A DNA stretch of 15,535 bases from Neisseria lactamica (GCA_001067655.1 JUNU01000296.1:1-15535); one strand, 5' to 3'; positions 1 through 6,594 are shown, numbered from the stretch's first letter. Made by a program: numbers and translations. The notes: generated by a model from the letters alone, not told the origin.

Positions 1-68
1 CCGCAGACAGTACAGATAGTACGGCAAGGCGAGGCAACGCTGTACTGGTTTAAATTTAATCCACTATA
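1..68. mobile_element. Correia repeat-enclosed element (CREE/NEMIS), truncated by window edge
   Basis: The stretch ends in the terminus TTAATCCACTATA and contains internal segments typical of Neisseria Correia elements: CCGCAGACAGTACAGATAGT, then ACGGCAAGGCGAGGCAACGC. It is the short form, because the two internal blocks are joined without the central insert of the full-length element. The start lies beyond the left edge. Such elements are non-autonomous MITE-like repeats that insert at TA, can carry promoters, and can be cut by RNase III when transcribed. The terminus reads TTTAAATTTAATCC where meningococcal copies usually have a run of T/A from CAAAAA, which looks like a species variant. 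It lies downstream of the fba terminator. Confidence 0.9.
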
Positions 69-130
69 AATTTAAATCAGAGCGGGCAGGGCAATGCCGT
101 ACGGGGTTGAACTTAACCCATACCTTAAAC

Positions 131-156
131 AAAATGGGCGGCTTGGATTGCCGCCC
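131..156 (-). terminator. Rho-independent terminator of fba
   Basis: GGGCGGC (136-142), loop TTGGATT, then GCCGCCC (150-156) make a perfect 7-bp GC-rich stem. Read on the minus strand it is followed by ATTTTGTTT, a T-rich tract. It sits 19 bases beyond the fba stop codon, in the right orientation. It is one of the few terminators in the window that is not built from DUS. Confidence 0.8.
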
Positions 157-174
157 GTTGGATTGTCCCGTTGT

Positions 175-1239
175 TTATTTGATGATTTGGTTCAGCTCGC
201 CTTTGGCGTAGCGGGTTGCCATTTTCTCAAGGGAAACGGGTTTGATTTTGCCTGCCTGACCTTCGCAGCCGAATGCGAGGTAGCGGTCGAGACAGATTTG
301 TTTCATGGCTTCGACGGTTTTGCTCAGGTATTTGCGCGGGTCGAATTCGGACGGATTTTCTGCCATGAAGCGGCGGATGGCGCCGGTAGAAGCGAGGCGC
401 AGGTCGGTGTCGATATTGACTTTGCGCACACCGTGTTTGATGCCTTCGACGATTTCTTCTACGGGTACGCCGTAGGTTTCGCCGATTTTACCGCCGTATT
501 CGTTGATGACTTTCAGCCATTCTTGGGGAACGGAGCTGGAGCCGTGCATGACGATGTGGGTGTTGGGCAGGGCTTGGTGGATTTCTTTGATGCGGTCGAT
601 GCGCAATACGTCGCCGGTGGGCGGACGGGTGAATTTGTATGCGCCGTGGCTGGTGCCGACGGCGATGGCGAGCGCGTCCACGCCGGTGTCTTTAACAAAG
701 CGCACGGCATCTTCGACGCTGGTCAGCATTTGGTCGTGGGAGAGTTTGCCGACTGCGCCTACGCCGTCTTCTTCGCCTGCTTCGCCGGTTTCGAGGTTGC
801 CCAATACGCCGATTTCGCCTTCGACGGATACGCCGCAGGCGTGGGAGAAGTTAACGACGGTACGGGTGACGTCGACGTTGTATTCGTAGGTGGACGGGGT
901 TTTGCCGTCTTCCATCAGCGAGCCGTCCATCATGACGGAGGAGAAGCCCAGTTGGATGGAGCGTTGGCACACGTCGGGCGATGCACCGTGGTCTTGGTGC
1001 ATGACGACGGGGATGTGTGGGAATTCTTCGACGGCCGCCAGAATCAGGTGGCGTAAAAACGGCGCGCCTGCATATTTGCGCGCGCCGGCGGATGCTTGAA
1101 CGATAACGGGAGCGTTGACTTGGTCTGCGGCTTCCATGATGGCGCGCATTTGTTCGAGGTTGTTGACGTTGAATGCGGGCAGGCCGTAGCTGTTTTCGGC
1201 GGCATGGTCGAGCAGTTGGCGCATGGATACGAGTGCCAT
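175..1239 (-). CDS. fba: Class II fructose-1,6-bisphosphate aldolase
   Basis: This 354-residue cytoplasmic enzyme cleaves fructose 1,6-bisphosphate to glyceraldehyde 3-phosphate and dihydroxyacetone phosphate, and runs the reverse reaction in gluconeogenesis. The zinc-dependent class II fold is clear. HQDHG at residues 81-85 carries the catalytic Asp83 and zinc ligand His84. VEGEIG is at 139-144, TSHGAYKF at 196-203 has zinc ligand His198, and MHGSSS at 231-236 has His232. NIDTD at 275-279 forms the phosphate/substrate loop. Length is full for the family. The start is set by AAGGAGA six to seven bases before ATG. Upstream is a perfect TATAAT; downstream is a strong hairpin, so it is probably monocistronic. 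Most neisseriae lack a complete Embden-Meyerhof glycolysis, so a mainly gluconeogenic role is likely (inference). Confidence 0.97.
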   Translation of the reverse strand: MALVSMRQLLDHAAENSYGLPAFNVNNLEQMRAIMEAADQVNAPVIVQASAGARKYAGAPFLRHLILAAVEEFPHIPVVMHQDHGASPDVCQRSIQLGFSSVMMDGSLMEDGKTPSTYEYNVDVTRTVVNFSHACGVSVEGEIGVLGNLETGEAGEEDGVGAVGKLSHDQMLTSVEDAVRFVKDTGVDALAIAVGTSHGAYKFTRPPTGDVLRIDRIKEIHQALPNTHIVMHGSSSVPQEWLKVINEYGGKIGETYGVPVEEIVEGIKHGVRKVNIDTDLRLASTGAIRRFMAENPSEFDPRKYLSKTVEAMKQICLDRYLAFGCEGQAGKIKPVSLEKMATRYAKGELNQIIK

Positions 1240-1280
1240 TTAAATCTCCTTGGTGAAGTAGCGGGATGGTGATGTGGGAA

Positions 1281-1286
1281 ATTATA
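1281..1286 (-). promoter_or_regulatory. -10 box of the probable fba promoter
   Basis: The minus strand reads TATAAT (from 1286 down to 1281), 42 bases before the fba start codon. This leaves a leader of about 35 bases that includes the ribosome binding site. No good -35 hexamer is seen at 16-18 bases (TAGTCT is the nearest), so the call rests on the -10 box and position. Confidence 0.5.
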
Positions 1287-1397
1287 ATGTTTTTCTTATT
1301 AAAAGACTACACGGGGCTACACTGGCTTTATATGTTAATGAGATTTTTTGCGGCTGCGGCGGGCAAGCGGTGCGGTCGGTATTTGTCTGACATGGTT

Positions 1398-1403
1398 TAT
1401 AAT
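1398..1403 (+). promoter_or_regulatory. -10 box, probable promoter of thioesterase-xerC
   Basis: TATAAT lies 47 bases before the thioesterase ATG. No convincing -35 is visible. The predicted transcript start falls just before the DUS at 1420-1431, which would lie in the 5' leader. Confidence 0.4.
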
Positions 1404-1419
1404 AACGGTTTGTTTTCGG

Positions 1420-1431
1420 GGTCGTCTGAAA
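1420..1431 (+). repeat. DNA uptake sequence (DUS)
   Basis: GGTCGTCTGAAA in the leader of the thioesterase gene, preceded by G instead of the usual A. It lies between the -10 box and the ribosome binding site. Confidence 0.85.
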
Positions 1432-1450
1432 CGGCGGCGGGAGGTGTGTG

Positions 1451-1885
1451 ATGGGTAAGTTGGCAGTGTCGGATGTGGATGCGGTGTTGTTTCAGACGAC
1501 CTTGCGCGTGCAGGTGGGCGATGTGAATTACGGCGGCCATCTGGCGAACGATGCCGTTTTGCGTTTGTGTCACGAAGTGCGGATGCGCTGGCTGGCGGGT
1601 TTGGGCTGGAGCGAAACGGACGCGGGCGGCGCGGGGCTGATTATGGCGGACGCGGCGGTGCAATATTTGGCACAAGGCTTTTACGGCGATGAATTGTCGG
1701 CGGAATTGGGCGTCGAGGACATCGGCAAAGGCGGGTTTGCGCTGTTGTTCCGCCTAACGCGCATCGCGGACGGCAAGGTGCTGGTGCTGGCGCGGGCGCG
1801 CACGGGCATGGTGTGTTTCGATTATGCGCGTCAAAAGGTTTGCCGATTGCCGGAGGCTTTGAAAACCGTGTTGGAGGTCGTCTGA
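1451..1885 (+). CDS. Hotdog-fold acyl-CoA thioesterase (4HBT family)
   Basis: This 144-residue protein has the 4-hydroxybenzoyl-CoA thioesterase signature near its N-terminus: GDVNYGGHLAND at residues 23-34, with the conserved Asp24, Asn26 and His30 pattern. The long helix VLRLCHEVRMRWLAGLGW (36-53) and later strands such as ALLFRLTRIADGKVLV complete one hotdog domain. The family hydrolyses acyl-CoA or acyl-ACP thioesters in the cytoplasm; the substrate cannot be told. ATG at 1451 is preferred because GGGAGG ends six bases before it; a GTG at 1448 is in frame but too close. The stop codon TGA lies inside a DUS, and xerC starts two bases later, so the two are probably cotranscribed. An inverted DUS inside the gene encodes the FQTT segment. 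Confidence 0.85.
   Translation: MGKLAVSDVDAVLFQTTLRVQVGDVNYGGHLANDAVLRLCHEVRMRWLAGLGWSETDAGGAGLIMADAAVQYLAQGFYGDELSAELGVEDIGKGGFALLFRLTRIADGKVLVLARARTGMVCFDYARQKVCRLPEALKTVLEVV
1490..1502 (-). repeat. DUS inside the thioesterase gene
   Basis: TTTCAGACGACCT on the plus strand is a perfect AGGTCGTCTGAAA on the minus strand. It is read as Phe-Gln-Thr-Thr in the coding frame, just before the hotdog signature. Confidence 0.9.
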
Positions 1886-1887
1886 AA
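1875..1887 (+). repeat. DUS at the thioesterase/xerC junction
   Basis: A perfect AGGTCGTCTGAAA immediately precedes the xerC ATG. Its TGA is the thioesterase stop codon, and its leading AGG completes GGAGG (1873-1877), the only Shine-Dalgarno candidate for xerC. Confidence 0.9.
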
Positions 1888-2787
1888 ATGTTGGCGCGCG
1901 ATTTCGGACTGTCTTTGGACGGCTATTTGAAAATGCTGGGGCAGCAGGGCAAGTCGGCGCACACGCTGTCTGCCTATGGGCGCGATTTGACCGAACTCGT
2001 ACGGCTTTTGACGGAAGGGTCGTCTGAAACGGCGCAGGAATTGAAGCGGCGCGATTTTGTGGCGGCGTTGAAACGGCTGTCGCAACAAGGCTTGAGCGAA
2101 CGGACGCTGGCGCGCAAATTATCGGCGTGGCGGCAATATTGCGGCTGGCTCGTACAGTCGGGCATGATGGACAACGACCCGACCTTCAACCTGAAAGCCC
2201 CGCGCCTGCCCGAACGCCTGCCCAAAGCCCTGCCGCAGGAAGAGTTGAACCATATGCTCGACAGTTCGCCCGCCGACGACAGTTTGGCGGTGCGCGACCA
2301 TGCCCTGTTTGAACTGATGTACGGCAGCGGTCTGCGCCTGAGCGAGATACACGGATTGGATTTGGGCGATGTGTTGCTGGACGAAGGCTGGGTAAGCGTA
2401 ACCGGTAAAGGCAGGAAAGAGCGGCAAGTCCCGCTGTCGGGCAAAAGCGTCGAAGCCTTGCGCGCCTATCTGTCCGAACGCGTGGCGGCATACGGCGAAA
2501 CCGCACTCTTTACCGGCAAAAACGGCACGCGGCTCGGACAGCGGCAAATCCAAAAACGCCTTCAGGCATGGGCGGTGCAGCAGGGCAGCGAACAACATAT
2601 TTCCCCGCACATGATGCGCCACAGCTACGCCAGCCACCTTTTGCAATCCTCGCGCGACATCCGCGCCGTGCAAGAGCTTTTGGGACACAGCAACCTCTCG
2701 ACCACGCAGATTTACACCAAACTGGATTTCGATCATCTGGCAAAGGTTTACGACGAAGGGCATCCGCGGGCGAAACGGAAGAAGTGA
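1888..2787 (+). CDS. xerC: Site-specific tyrosine recombinase XerC
   Basis: This 299-residue recombinase resolves chromosome dimers at dif together with XerD. It has an N-terminal SAM-like core-binding domain (about 5-90) and a C-terminal catalytic domain (about 112-290). The full catalytic set is visible: Arg150 in GSGLRLSEI, Lys174 in GKGRKERQVP, His241 and Arg244 in HMMRHSYAS, His267 in LLGHSNLS, and the nucleophile Tyr276 in TTQIYTKLD. The end HPRAKRKK matches E. coli XerC (HPRAKRGK), which favours XerC over XerD. A longer reading from 1813 is rejected: it overlaps the thioesterase by 73 bases, and ATG 1888 has GGAGG ten bases upstream and gives the normal length. A DUS lies in frame at 2018-2029 (Ser-Ser-Glu-Thr) in the linker of the N-terminal domain. 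Confidence 0.95.
   Translation: MLARDFGLSLDGYLKMLGQQGKSAHTLSAYGRDLTELVRLLTEGSSETAQELKRRDFVAALKRLSQQGLSERTLARKLSAWRQYCGWLVQSGMMDNDPTFNLKAPRLPERLPKALPQEELNHMLDSSPADDSLAVRDHALFELMYGSGLRLSEIHGLDLGDVLLDEGWVSVTGKGRKERQVPLSGKSVEALRAYLSERVAAYGETALFTGKNGTRLGQRQIQKRLQAWAVQQGSEQHISPHMMRHSYASHLLQSSRDIRAVQELLGHSNLSTTQIYTKLDFDHLAKVYDEGHPRAKRKK
2018..2029 (+). repeat. DUS inside xerC
   Basis: GGTCGTCTGAAA, with G before it instead of A. It encodes part of Gly-Ser-Ser-Glu-Thr around residues 44-48 of XerC. Confidence 0.85.
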
Positions 2788-2831
2788 AGCGGGCGGCTTG
2801 AGAGGTTCTATCTCTCAGGCTGGGCATGAAC

Positions 2832-2864
2832 AAAGGTCGTCTGAAACCGTTTCAGACGACCTTT
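2832..2864. terminator. Inverted-DUS terminator between xerC and the AraC gene
   Basis: AAAGGTCGTCTGAAA (2832-2846), loop CCG, TTTCAGACGACCTTT (2850-2864): a perfect 15-bp stem between two convergent genes, so it can serve both. The T tract is short (three) on each side. Confidence 0.8.
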
Positions 2865-2890
2865 AAGCATTTAAACATCCAATCCCGACA

Positions 2891-3820
2891 TCAATCCTCC
2901 CGCTTGCGCACCTCCGCAGGCGTGCAGTCGAAATATTGTTTGAACGCCTGCGTGAAGCTGGAAGTGTGTCCGTAGCCACAGCGATAGGCGATTTCGCTGA
3001 TGCTCTCTTTGCCCGTCGTCAACGCATACAGCGCATATTGCATATGTTTGTGCCGCAGCCAGTCGCTGACGGTAATCCCAAAATAATCCCGCAGGCGGCG
3101 TTGCAGCGTCCGTTCGCTGACGTGCAGCGCGGCGGCGAGTTCCGCCACTTGGTGCGCGCCCTGTTCAAAAGCCTGATTCAGACCATGCACAAACCCTTCG
3201 CCGTCCGACAGGCGAACCGTCCCGCCTAATTTTTCAGGTGACGGCGACAACGGATAACGGCTGCAAAAATCGCGCCATAATCCCGCGAGTAACTGCAAGG
3301 CATCGGCTTCGCGCTGCAAAACATCGCCCAGACCGTCGCCTTGCGCCGACAACATCAAACTGTTTTCCGCCAAAGCGCGCAATTCATCGCTCAAATGCCA
3401 ATGCCGCACCGTCTCGCGGTAAACCGCCGGCAGCATCGCCGCGTATTGCGGTTGCGACAGCCATTGCTCTATACCTTTCAACGTGATTTTCGCCGTTTTC
3501 TCCCCTTGATAGAGATAACGGCTGAACAAAATCTCCTCCTCCGCAGCAATCAGCACCACCCGTCCGCCGTCTGCCTCAATCTGATAGCAGTTTTGATTGA
3601 TGGCAAAATCCAAACGCCCTTCCAGCAGCAGGATAAACGAAATATACGGCTCGGCAAGCTGCGTGCTTTGGAAATCCTTTTGCGCGGTCACAGAGCCGCC
3701 ATGCACGGAAATGCCGCTGTGCAGCGTATCGAAACGGTAATTGCCGCTCAGATAATCGCTGCCGCCGCCTTGTTGCACCAGCCGGACGAAATGTTGGCTG
3801 TTTAAAGAGTCTCTTTCCAT
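2891..3820 (-). CDS. AraC/XylS-family transcriptional regulator
   Basis: The 309-residue protein has a C-terminal AraC DNA-binding domain with two helix-turn-helix units: QVAELAAALHVSERTLQRRL (224-243) and SISEIAYRCGYGHTSSFTQA (273-292), followed by the family signature ending FDCTPAEVRK. The N-terminal part (about 1-200) is a probable effector-binding domain of the type seen in PchR-like regulators. Neisseria has such regulators (MpeR is one), but I cannot assign this protein to one of them. No clear Shine-Dalgarno precedes the ATG (AAAATAAAATGATTT is upstream), and no other in-frame start is near, so the N-terminus is a little uncertain. It points the same way as the SnoaL-like and NmrA-like genes upstream of it, which are possible targets (inference). 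Confidence 0.9.
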   Translation of the reverse strand: MERDSLNSQHFVRLVQQGGGSDYLSGNYRFDTLHSGISVHGGSVTAQKDFQSTQLAEPYISFILLLEGRLDFAINQNCYQIEADGGRVVLIAAEEEILFSRYLYQGEKTAKITLKGIEQWLSQPQYAAMLPAVYRETVRHWHLSDELRALAENSLMLSAQGDGLGDVLQREADALQLLAGLWRDFCSRYPLSPSPEKLGGTVRLSDGEGFVHGLNQAFEQGAHQVAELAAALHVSERTLQRRLRDYFGITVSDWLRHKHMQYALYALTTGKESISEIAYRCGYGHTSSFTQAFKQYFDCTPAEVRKRED

Positions 3821-3888
3821 AAATCATTTTATTTTCAACAGACTGCCGAACGATAACACCGATTTTCCTTCAGGTAAACCGACACGAG

Positions 3889-3900
3889 GGTCGTCTGAAA
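3889..3900 (+). repeat. DUS in the region upstream of the AraC gene
   Basis: GGTCGTCTGAAA. Flanking bases make a small stem, AGGGT (3887-3891) with ACCCT (3900-3904). It lies 69 bases before the AraC start codon, in its probable promoter region. I see no convincing promoter hexamers for that gene. Confidence 0.8.
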
Positions 3901-3983
3901 CCCTAATCCGCGTCTTTTTTTCAAAACGCTTCTGATAAAAAGAGGGAGGCTGGTGTCAGATGAATAATGGGCTGCGAATAGAA

Positions 3984-4029
3984 AAAGGTCGTCTGAAAAC
4001 CTGATTTTTAAGGTTTTCAGACGACCTTT
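3984..4029 (-). terminator. Inverted-DUS terminator of the SnoaL-like gene
   Basis: AAAGGTCGTCTGAAAACCT (3984-4002), loop GATTTTTA, AGGTTTTCAGACGACCTTT (4011-4029): a perfect 19-bp stem. On the minus strand it ends in five T's. It begins 31 bases after the stop codon of the gene at 4061-4546. Confidence 0.88.
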
Positions 4030-4060
4030 GCGCATTTTGTCTAGATCGTTTCCAGATGTT

Positions 4061-4546
4061 TTAGAACATAGAATGCCCGCTCACTGTTTTTTCCAGTACG
4101 GATTGAATCACGTCCCAATGTTCGACGATTTTACCGTTGCGGTCGAAGCGGAAAATATCGACGACCGCTTCGCCCCGGTCTTGGGCGGAGGTTTGGCTGA
4201 AGACATGCATGAACACCAAATCGCCTTCCGCCGCGATGCGTTTCACTGCGGCGCGCGAGCCGGGATGTTCTTTTAAGAACGGAGCGAAAGCGTCAATAAA
4301 GGCTTGTCCGCCGTCGGCAACGGTCGGATTGTGTTGGATGTAGGTTTTGCCGACATATTTGCTGACGGCTTCTTGCAGTTTGTGTTGGTTGAATGCGAGG
4401 TCGTAGAAGGCAAGGGCGTTGGCTTTGTTGCGTGCCTCTTGGGTTTGCGTGGCTTTGGTGTGGACGGGTTTGGCTTGGGGGGCGGCGTATGCGGTGATCG
4501 ATGAGAGGGCCGCTGCGGTCAGTAAGACGGCAATGATTTTTTTCAT
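4061..4546 (-). CDS. Exported SnoaL/NTF2-like protein
   Basis: This 161-residue protein opens with a Sec signal peptide, MKK followed by a hydrophobic stretch, with likely cleavage after Ala21 or Ala22 (TAYAA-PQA). The mature part is one NTF2-like domain of the SnoaL type: KANALAFYDLAFNQHK (41-56), YIQHNPTVADGG (69-80) and the typical end VVDIFRFDRNGKIVEHWDVI (128-147). SnoaL-like proteins bind or isomerise small hydrophobic molecules; most exported ones have no known substrate. AAGGAAA lies eight bases before the ATG. No promoter is visible in the 87 bases separating it from the NmrA-like gene upstream, and the hairpin between them lacks a T tract on this strand, so the two genes may be cotranscribed (inference). 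Confidence 0.85.
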   Translation of the reverse strand: MKKIIAVLLTAAALSSITAYAAPQAKPVHTKATQTQEARNKANALAFYDLAFNQHKLQEAVSKYVGKTYIQHNPTVADGGQAFIDAFAPFLKEHPGSRAAVKRIAAEGDLVFMHVFSQTSAQDRGEAVVDIFRFDRNGKIVEHWDVIQSVLEKTVSGHSMF

Positions 4547-4575
4547 TTTTTGATTTCCTTTTGGTTTGGAGGGAC

Positions 4576-4617
4576 AGGTCGTCTGAAAACCTGATTCTCA
4601 AGGTTTTCAGACGACCT
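4576..4617 (-). terminator. Inverted-DUS hairpin between NmrA-like and SnoaL-like genes
   Basis: AGGTCGTCTGAAAACCT (4576-4592), loop GATTCTCA, AGGTTTTCAGACGACCT (4601-4617): a 17-bp stem. On the minus strand it is followed by GTCCCTCC with no T run, so it may stop transcription only partly and let the SnoaL-like gene be read through. The arm sequence and loop are nearly the same as in the hairpin at 3984-4029, on the other side of the SnoaL-like gene. Confidence 0.65.
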
Positions 4618-4633
4618 TTGCCCTAGGCGGCGG

Positions 4634-5290
4634 TTAAGCAGCGGCAACGGTAAAGCGTTCAAACAAATGCGCTTTATTTTCCACGTCGTCGGCGATGGCG
4701 ACCGCCAAATCCGCCACGCTGATGCCTGCCGGAATTTCACCGTCCATAAGCAAATCGTCTTTGCCCAAGCGGTATTTGCCGGTTTTGTCTTCGCTGAAAC
4801 CGCCGTCTGCGCCCAGTCGTGCAGGAGGGGAAACGAAAGACCAGTTCACATCGCGGCGCGGCAGGAGTGTCGTCAAGAGATGGCGTGCGGCATTGGCGCT
4901 GTCGTAAATGGCTTTGGGGAAGTCGGGCGTATCGACAACTTGCAAATCAGGTGCGACATACAGGCTGCCCGCGCCGCCGACGATTAAGAGATACGGTACT
5001 TGCGCCGCTTTTGCCGCTTCGACGATGCTGTTTGCCCCGCGTGTAAAATCCGCGCCGATATTGGGATTGGCCCAGCCGGGATTGAACGCGCTGACCACGG
5101 CGTCAAAGCCTGCCAGTTTGTCGGCGAAGTCCGCCGCGTTCACGTCTGCGGAGACGGCGGCAACATTTTGTGCTTGGAACACTTTGTCCGTATTGCGGGC
5201 AAAAGCGGTTACTTCATGCCCGCGACCTGCCAATTCTTGAACCACTGCGTTGCCGACATAACCTGTTGCGCCAATGACTGCGATTTTCAT
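4634..5290 (-). CDS. NAD(P)-binding NmrA/SDR-like reductase
   Basis: A 218-residue atypical short-chain dehydrogenase. The Rossmann nucleotide motif GATGYVG is at residues 7-13, directly after the first beta strand (MKIAVI). FARN (30-33) ends the second strand, where cofactor preference is set. YLLIVGGAGSLY (100-111) is typical of the NmrA/YwnB-like group, which lacks the classical YxxxK pair. These cytoplasmic proteins act as reductases or redox sensors; the substrate is unknown. The start at 5290 has AAGGAG six bases upstream. An upstream in-frame ATG at 5332 would add 14 polar residues, has no ribosome binding site and falls in the promoter, so it is rejected. Its neighbour pair, a SnoaL-like protein and an AraC regulator, suggests a small stress or detoxification cluster (inference). 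Confidence 0.88.
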   Translation of the reverse strand: MKIAVIGATGYVGNAVVQELAGRGHEVTAFARNTDKVFQAQNVAAVSADVNAADFADKLAGFDAVVSAFNPGWANPNIGADFTRGANSIVEAAKAAQVPYLLIVGGAGSLYVAPDLQVVDTPDFPKAIYDSANAARHLLTTLLPRRDVNWSFVSPPARLGADGGFSEDKTGKYRLGKDDLLMDGEIPAGISVADLAVAIADDVENKAHLFERFTVAAA

Positions 5291-5330
5291 GTTTGACTCC
5301 TTGTTGAGGTGTGATTGATTAGATGAGCGC

Positions 5331-5359
5331 ATTGTAAGGTCGTCCGAAACGCTTGATAA
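5331..5359 (-). promoter_or_regulatory. Probable promoter of the NmrA-like gene
   Basis: On the minus strand TTATCA (-35, 5359-5354) and TACAAT (-10, 5336-5331) are separated by exactly 17 bases. The expected transcript start is about 34 bases before the ATG at 5290. The spacer is made of a DUS with one changed base. Another TATAAT on the minus strand at 5384-5379 lacks a -35. Confidence 0.55.
5337..5349 (+). repeat. Degenerate DUS inside a promoter spacer
   Basis: AGGTCGTCCGAAA differs from the full 13-mer at one base (C for T at 5345). It fills most of the spacer of the promoter described above. Confidence 0.7.
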
Positions 5360-5412
5360 TCCCTGATTTGCTGTTGTTATTATAAAGTTAAACTAAATAA
5401 TAGGATGAAAAA

Positions 5413-5450
5413 AGGTCGTCTGAAACGGAGTTTAAAGTTTCAGACGACCT
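5413..5450 (-). terminator. Inverted-DUS terminator of the DUF2262-like gene
   Basis: AGGTCGTCTGAAAC (5413-5426), loop of ten bases, GTTTCAGACGACCT (5437-5450). On the minus strand the stem is followed by six T's. It starts five bases after the stop codon of the gene at 5455-6447. Confidence 0.88.
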
Positions 5451-5454
5451 GTTG

Positions 5455-6447
5455 TCAGTGGATGGACTCGATGCCGGTAATGTTCCCCTTTGAATCAAAT
5501 GAAACATAAAAATAGTATTCGCCGTCGGGTATCAATGCATCGTCATCATTGTGAAACACGATATCGAAATCCTGATCGAAAAAATCCAATTTTTGCAGCT
5601 TTAAATCTTGGAGGAAGCTTTCCGCCGTCGGATACGGATTGGGAAAAAATCCGTCTTTGGTGCGGATGCCGTTGTGTTTGCGGATATGTTCGAGCAGGTA
5701 GGTGTTTAGGGAGGCATAGAGTTGCGTCTGTTGGGCAAATACTTCCGACAAGCGTTTGAGCGTACCGCCCGCCGGTTTGTCGCCCTCTGCGTTCAAAGAC
5801 AATTTCACAGGCAGCCCCGCCCATTCTGCCTTGGCTTCGAAATTTTCCATAAATGTGTTTAATCTGAATGTTGCCAGCGGATGGGTAAACAAAACGGGAT
5901 TCAGATATTCGCGGCGTAGGTTTTCCAATTCTTGATTGTGTGCATCGCTTTCGAGTACCTCAACTAAAAGTATATGGCTCAACCACTCGCCTCCGAATGG
6001 CTCCCAATCCATGGCTAACTTACTTTGGATACGGTACACAGTCAGTGGCTTGAGCGTCTGAAATGAACAGTTTTTAAAGGGGTTGTTTGCATCGTCTTCT
6101 GCCCAGGTCAGCTTGTATACGGGCTGATCCATGAACGTACCGCTTTTAACATGGACATAGCCTAAAATTGGGCAGCTTTTGGCTTGGAATTGTTTTTTGC
6201 CGCCACCTATGCCCGCATTAATCCTGAATATTCCTATTTCAGGGTCGAAATCGGAAGTCAAAACCAGTATTTCTTCCGATTCGTTGGCGAATAAGTCTGC
6301 ATAAACCGCCGTATTCAAATTCAAAGCCGCCAAACGCGCGCGCTCTTGTTCATCTTCGGCAGAAGGGCCGATACCCAAAAAACGCAGCAGGCGCGTCAGT
6401 ATGCCTTCGCGTTTGACGCGGCCCGGTTCGTCGAAAGAAGCCATCAT
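5455..6447 (-). CDS. Uncharacterised protein, DUF2262-like C-terminal domain
   Basis: A 330-residue protein with no signal peptide or clear membrane segment. Two parts are visible. The N-terminal region (about 45-190) is rich in beta strands: EEILVLTSDFDPEIGIFRIN, CPILGYVHVKSG, YKLTWAEDD. The C-terminal region (about 190-330) starts HPLATFRLNTFMENFEAKAEW and ends with IPDGEYYFYVSFDSKGNITG. This order resembles DUF2262 proteins that carry an extra domain in front; the match is from memory of the family pattern. Some members of such families sit in immunity or polymorphic-toxin contexts, but there is no toxin gene here. AAGGA lies just before two consecutive ATGs (6447 and 6444); either may be used. 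It is divergent from a LysR regulator, the classical arrangement of a LysR target (inference). Confidence 0.8.
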   Translation of the reverse strand: MMASFDEPGRVKREGILTRLLRFLGIGPSAEDEQERARLAALNLNTAVYADLFANESEEILVLTSDFDPEIGIFRINAGIGGGKKQFQAKSCPILGYVHVKSGTFMDQPVYKLTWAEDDANNPFKNCSFQTLKPLTVYRIQSKLAMDWEPFGGEWLSHILLVEVLESDAHNQELENLRREYLNPVLFTHPLATFRLNTFMENFEAKAEWAGLPVKLSLNAEGDKPAGGTLKRLSEVFAQQTQLYASLNTYLLEHIRKHNGIRTKDGFFPNPYPTAESFLQDLKLQKLDFFDQDFDIVFHNDDDALIPDGEYYFYVSFDSKGNITGIESIH

Positions 6448-6572
6448 AAAATCCTTTTAAAATGTGAACATCAATTGGCGGTATACCTGAAAAAGGGTAG
6501 ATATGCAAATGGCGATAAACGAATATGGCTCAACCACCCAATCAGTTCCGCGCCGATTTTTCATCCGCGCTA

Positions 6573-6578
6573 TATAAT
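6573..6578 (+). promoter_or_regulatory. -10 box, probable LysR-gene promoter
   Basis: TATAAT lies 56 bases before the LysR-gene ATG, in the 186-base divergent intergenic region. No good -35 is visible. The predicted leader contains the DUS at 6595-6607. Confidence 0.4.
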
Positions 6579-6594
6579 CTGCAGTATTGCCAAC

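Noticed and set aside
94..1056. A 320-codon open frame on the plus strand across fba.
   Set aside because: It is antisense to a certain enzyme gene; the frame is open because of codon bias in fba. Its protein is Phe/Asp/Val-rich with no recognisable domain and has no ribosome binding site.
1266..1451. Possible 61-residue protein upstream of the thioesterase.
   Set aside because: No ribosome binding site or family resemblance; it spans two promoters and a DUS.
1888..2787. XerC as an integrase of a mobile element.
   Set aside because: Length, full catalytic set and the HPRAKR ending fit chromosomal XerC; there is no attachment site or cargo.
5455..6447. The DUF2262-like gene as an immunity protein of a toxin system.
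   Set aside because: No toxin, Maf or contact-dependent inhibition gene lies within reach, so the sequence does not support this.
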